A stretch of 64,000 nt of DNA from Paraburkholderia youngii. GTDB lineage: Bacteria; Pseudomonadota; Gammaproteobacteria; Burkholderiales; Burkholderiaceae. The stretch lies in NCBI RefSeq assembly GCF_013366925.1, contig NZ_JAALDK010000001.1:1929089-1993088 (forward strand), in the 5' to 3' direction. A program made the translations under genes and the position numbers. Shown one piece after another: positions 63,447 to 64,000 of the stretch (positions are counted from its first letter, which is position 1; each line of letters starts with the position of its first letter). The notes under the pieces are model-generated. The model was given only the letters and a program-made list of their open reading frames with translations, was not told the origin of the DNA and did not search any database.

Positions 63447-64000
63447 CTACTTCTTCGGCGCATCCGCGGCGGCTTTCGGCACGCGCCCCATCAGATAGAA
63501 CTCGTCGTTCGGACGCATCGAGATCACGTTCGCCATCCGGTTCGATAGCCCGAAAAACGCGGTGATTGCCGCGATGTCCCAGATGTCTTCATCGGTGAAG
63601 CCGTGGCCGCGCAGCGTCTGGAAGTCTTCTTCGTCGACCGTGCCCGACGCGCGGCACACCTTCAGCGCGAAATCGAGCATCGCCTTCTGGCGCTCGCTGA
63701 TGTCGGCCTTGCGATGATTGACCGCAAGCTGATCGGCGAGCAGCGGCGCTTTCTCGTAGATGCGCAGAATCGCGCCGTGCGCGACCACGCAGTAAAGACA
63801 ATCGTTGACCGCGCTCGTCGCGACCACGATCATCTCGCGCTCGCCCTTGGTGAGACCGCCCTCTTTCAGCATCAACGCATCGTGATAAGCGAAGAACGCG
63901 CGAAATTCATCGGGCCGATGCGCGAGCGTCAGAAACACGTTCGGCACGAAACCGGCTTTGTCCTGCACTTCGAGAATGCGGGCGCTGATGTCTTCGGGCC
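63447..64000 (-). CDS. AhpD-like/carboxymuconolactone-decarboxylase-family protein (cut by right edge)
   Basis: The minus strand is open from the stop at 63,447 to the edge, so the N-terminus lies outside. The 184 residues present carry the AhpD/CMD signature NDCLYCVVAHGAILRIY with the redox Cys pair, and RKADISERQKAMLDFALKVC, matching peroxidase-related alkylhydroperoxidase-like proteins. The function would be thiol-dependent peroxide reduction, but individual substrates of this group are poorly known. It converges with the MFS gene. Confidence 0.85.
   Translation of the reverse strand, partial: PEDISARILEVQDKAGFVPNVFLTLAHRPDEFRAFFAYHDALMLKEGGLTKGEREMIVVATSAVNDCLYCVVAHGAILRIYEKAPLLADQLAVNHRKADISERQKAMLDFALKVCRASGTVDEEDFQTLRGHGFTDEDIWDIAAITAFFGLSNRMANVISMRPNDEFYLMGRVPKAAADAPKK

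Noticed and set aside
62333..63565. 410-codon plus-strand frame across the MFS gene
   Set aside because: Arg/Gly/Ala-rich frame overlapping the clear MFS coding frame; no recognisable protein.
1..64000. CRISPR array, tRNA, tmRNA or rRNA
   Set aside because: No regularly spaced repeats and no tRNA-like or rRNA-like stretches were recognised by eye; a dedicated RNA scan could still find a weak one.

Overview
The window looks like a chromosomal segment of a Burkholderiaceae betaproteobacterium, most like Paraburkholderia. This rests on the high-GC right half, the leucine/isovalerate (liu) operon with a divergent TetR-type regulator, and the general protein style. No rRNA, tRNA or CRISPR array was recognised. 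The window falls into a left accessory part (1 to about 43.8 kb) and a right core-like part (about 44.6 to 64 kb).

Accessory part. A roughly 40 kb island (about 796-40,670) carries a complete-looking aromatic degradation system on its left and tyrosine recombinases on its right. It appears to sit exactly between two genes of an older operon. On the minus strand a DndC-like PP-loop/Fe-S protein ends in TAA inside the right boundary, and its putative partner begins with ATG inside the left boundary. Both boundaries carry the 9-bp sequence TGTCCATTT. A third gene of that operon runs off the left edge. Upstream of the DndC-like gene lies an IS21-family element whose istB is cut after about a dozen codons.

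Degradation module. The minus-strand operon running down from 21.4 kb encodes, in order, a C-C hydrolase, a two-subunit class III (LigAB-type) extradiol dioxygenase, a Rieske ferredoxin, the alpha and beta subunits of a ring-hydroxylating dioxygenase, an SDR dihydrodiol dehydrogenase, a nitronate-monooxygenase-like flavoprotein, a 2-keto-4-pentenoate hydratase, a feruloyl-CoA-synthetase-like ligase, acylating acetaldehyde dehydrogenase, 4-hydroxy-2-oxovalerate aldolase and a CarAd-like reductase. A chemoreceptor, EtfBA, an MDR oxidoreductase, SucCD and a metallo-hydrolase follow. A divergent TetR gene faces a consensus-like promoter followed by a 28-bp perfect palindrome. The plus-strand operon from 23.5 kb (saccharopine-dehydrogenase-like protein, SCP-x-type thiolase, enoyl-CoA hydratase, acyl-CoA dehydrogenase, CoA ligase, SDR) plus OmpW and another SDR can take an acyl chain through CoA-dependent oxidation. 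I infer that the ring is dihydroxylated and meta-cleaved to pyruvate and acetyl-CoA, while the side-chain acid is activated and beta-oxidised, with electrons passing through EtfBA. The actual substrate cannot be read from the sequence.

Recombinase block. Three tyrosine-recombinase-type genes joined by ATGA overlaps, the third broken by a frameshift at a G5 run, are followed by a small coiled-coil protein. The arrangement resembles recombinase-trio elements (RIT, Tn554-like, gamma-mobile-trio).

Core-like part. In order: a CPA1 Na+/H+ antiporter, a DUF1488-like protein, a PhnD-like protein, liuABCD with a LiuQ-like regulator and a recognisable promoter/operator, a DUF72 protein, DAHP synthase, HU, a small exported protein, a GGDEF-EAL protein, a DUF899 protein, a LysR regulator with an MFS transporter, and an AhpD-like protein cut by the right edge.
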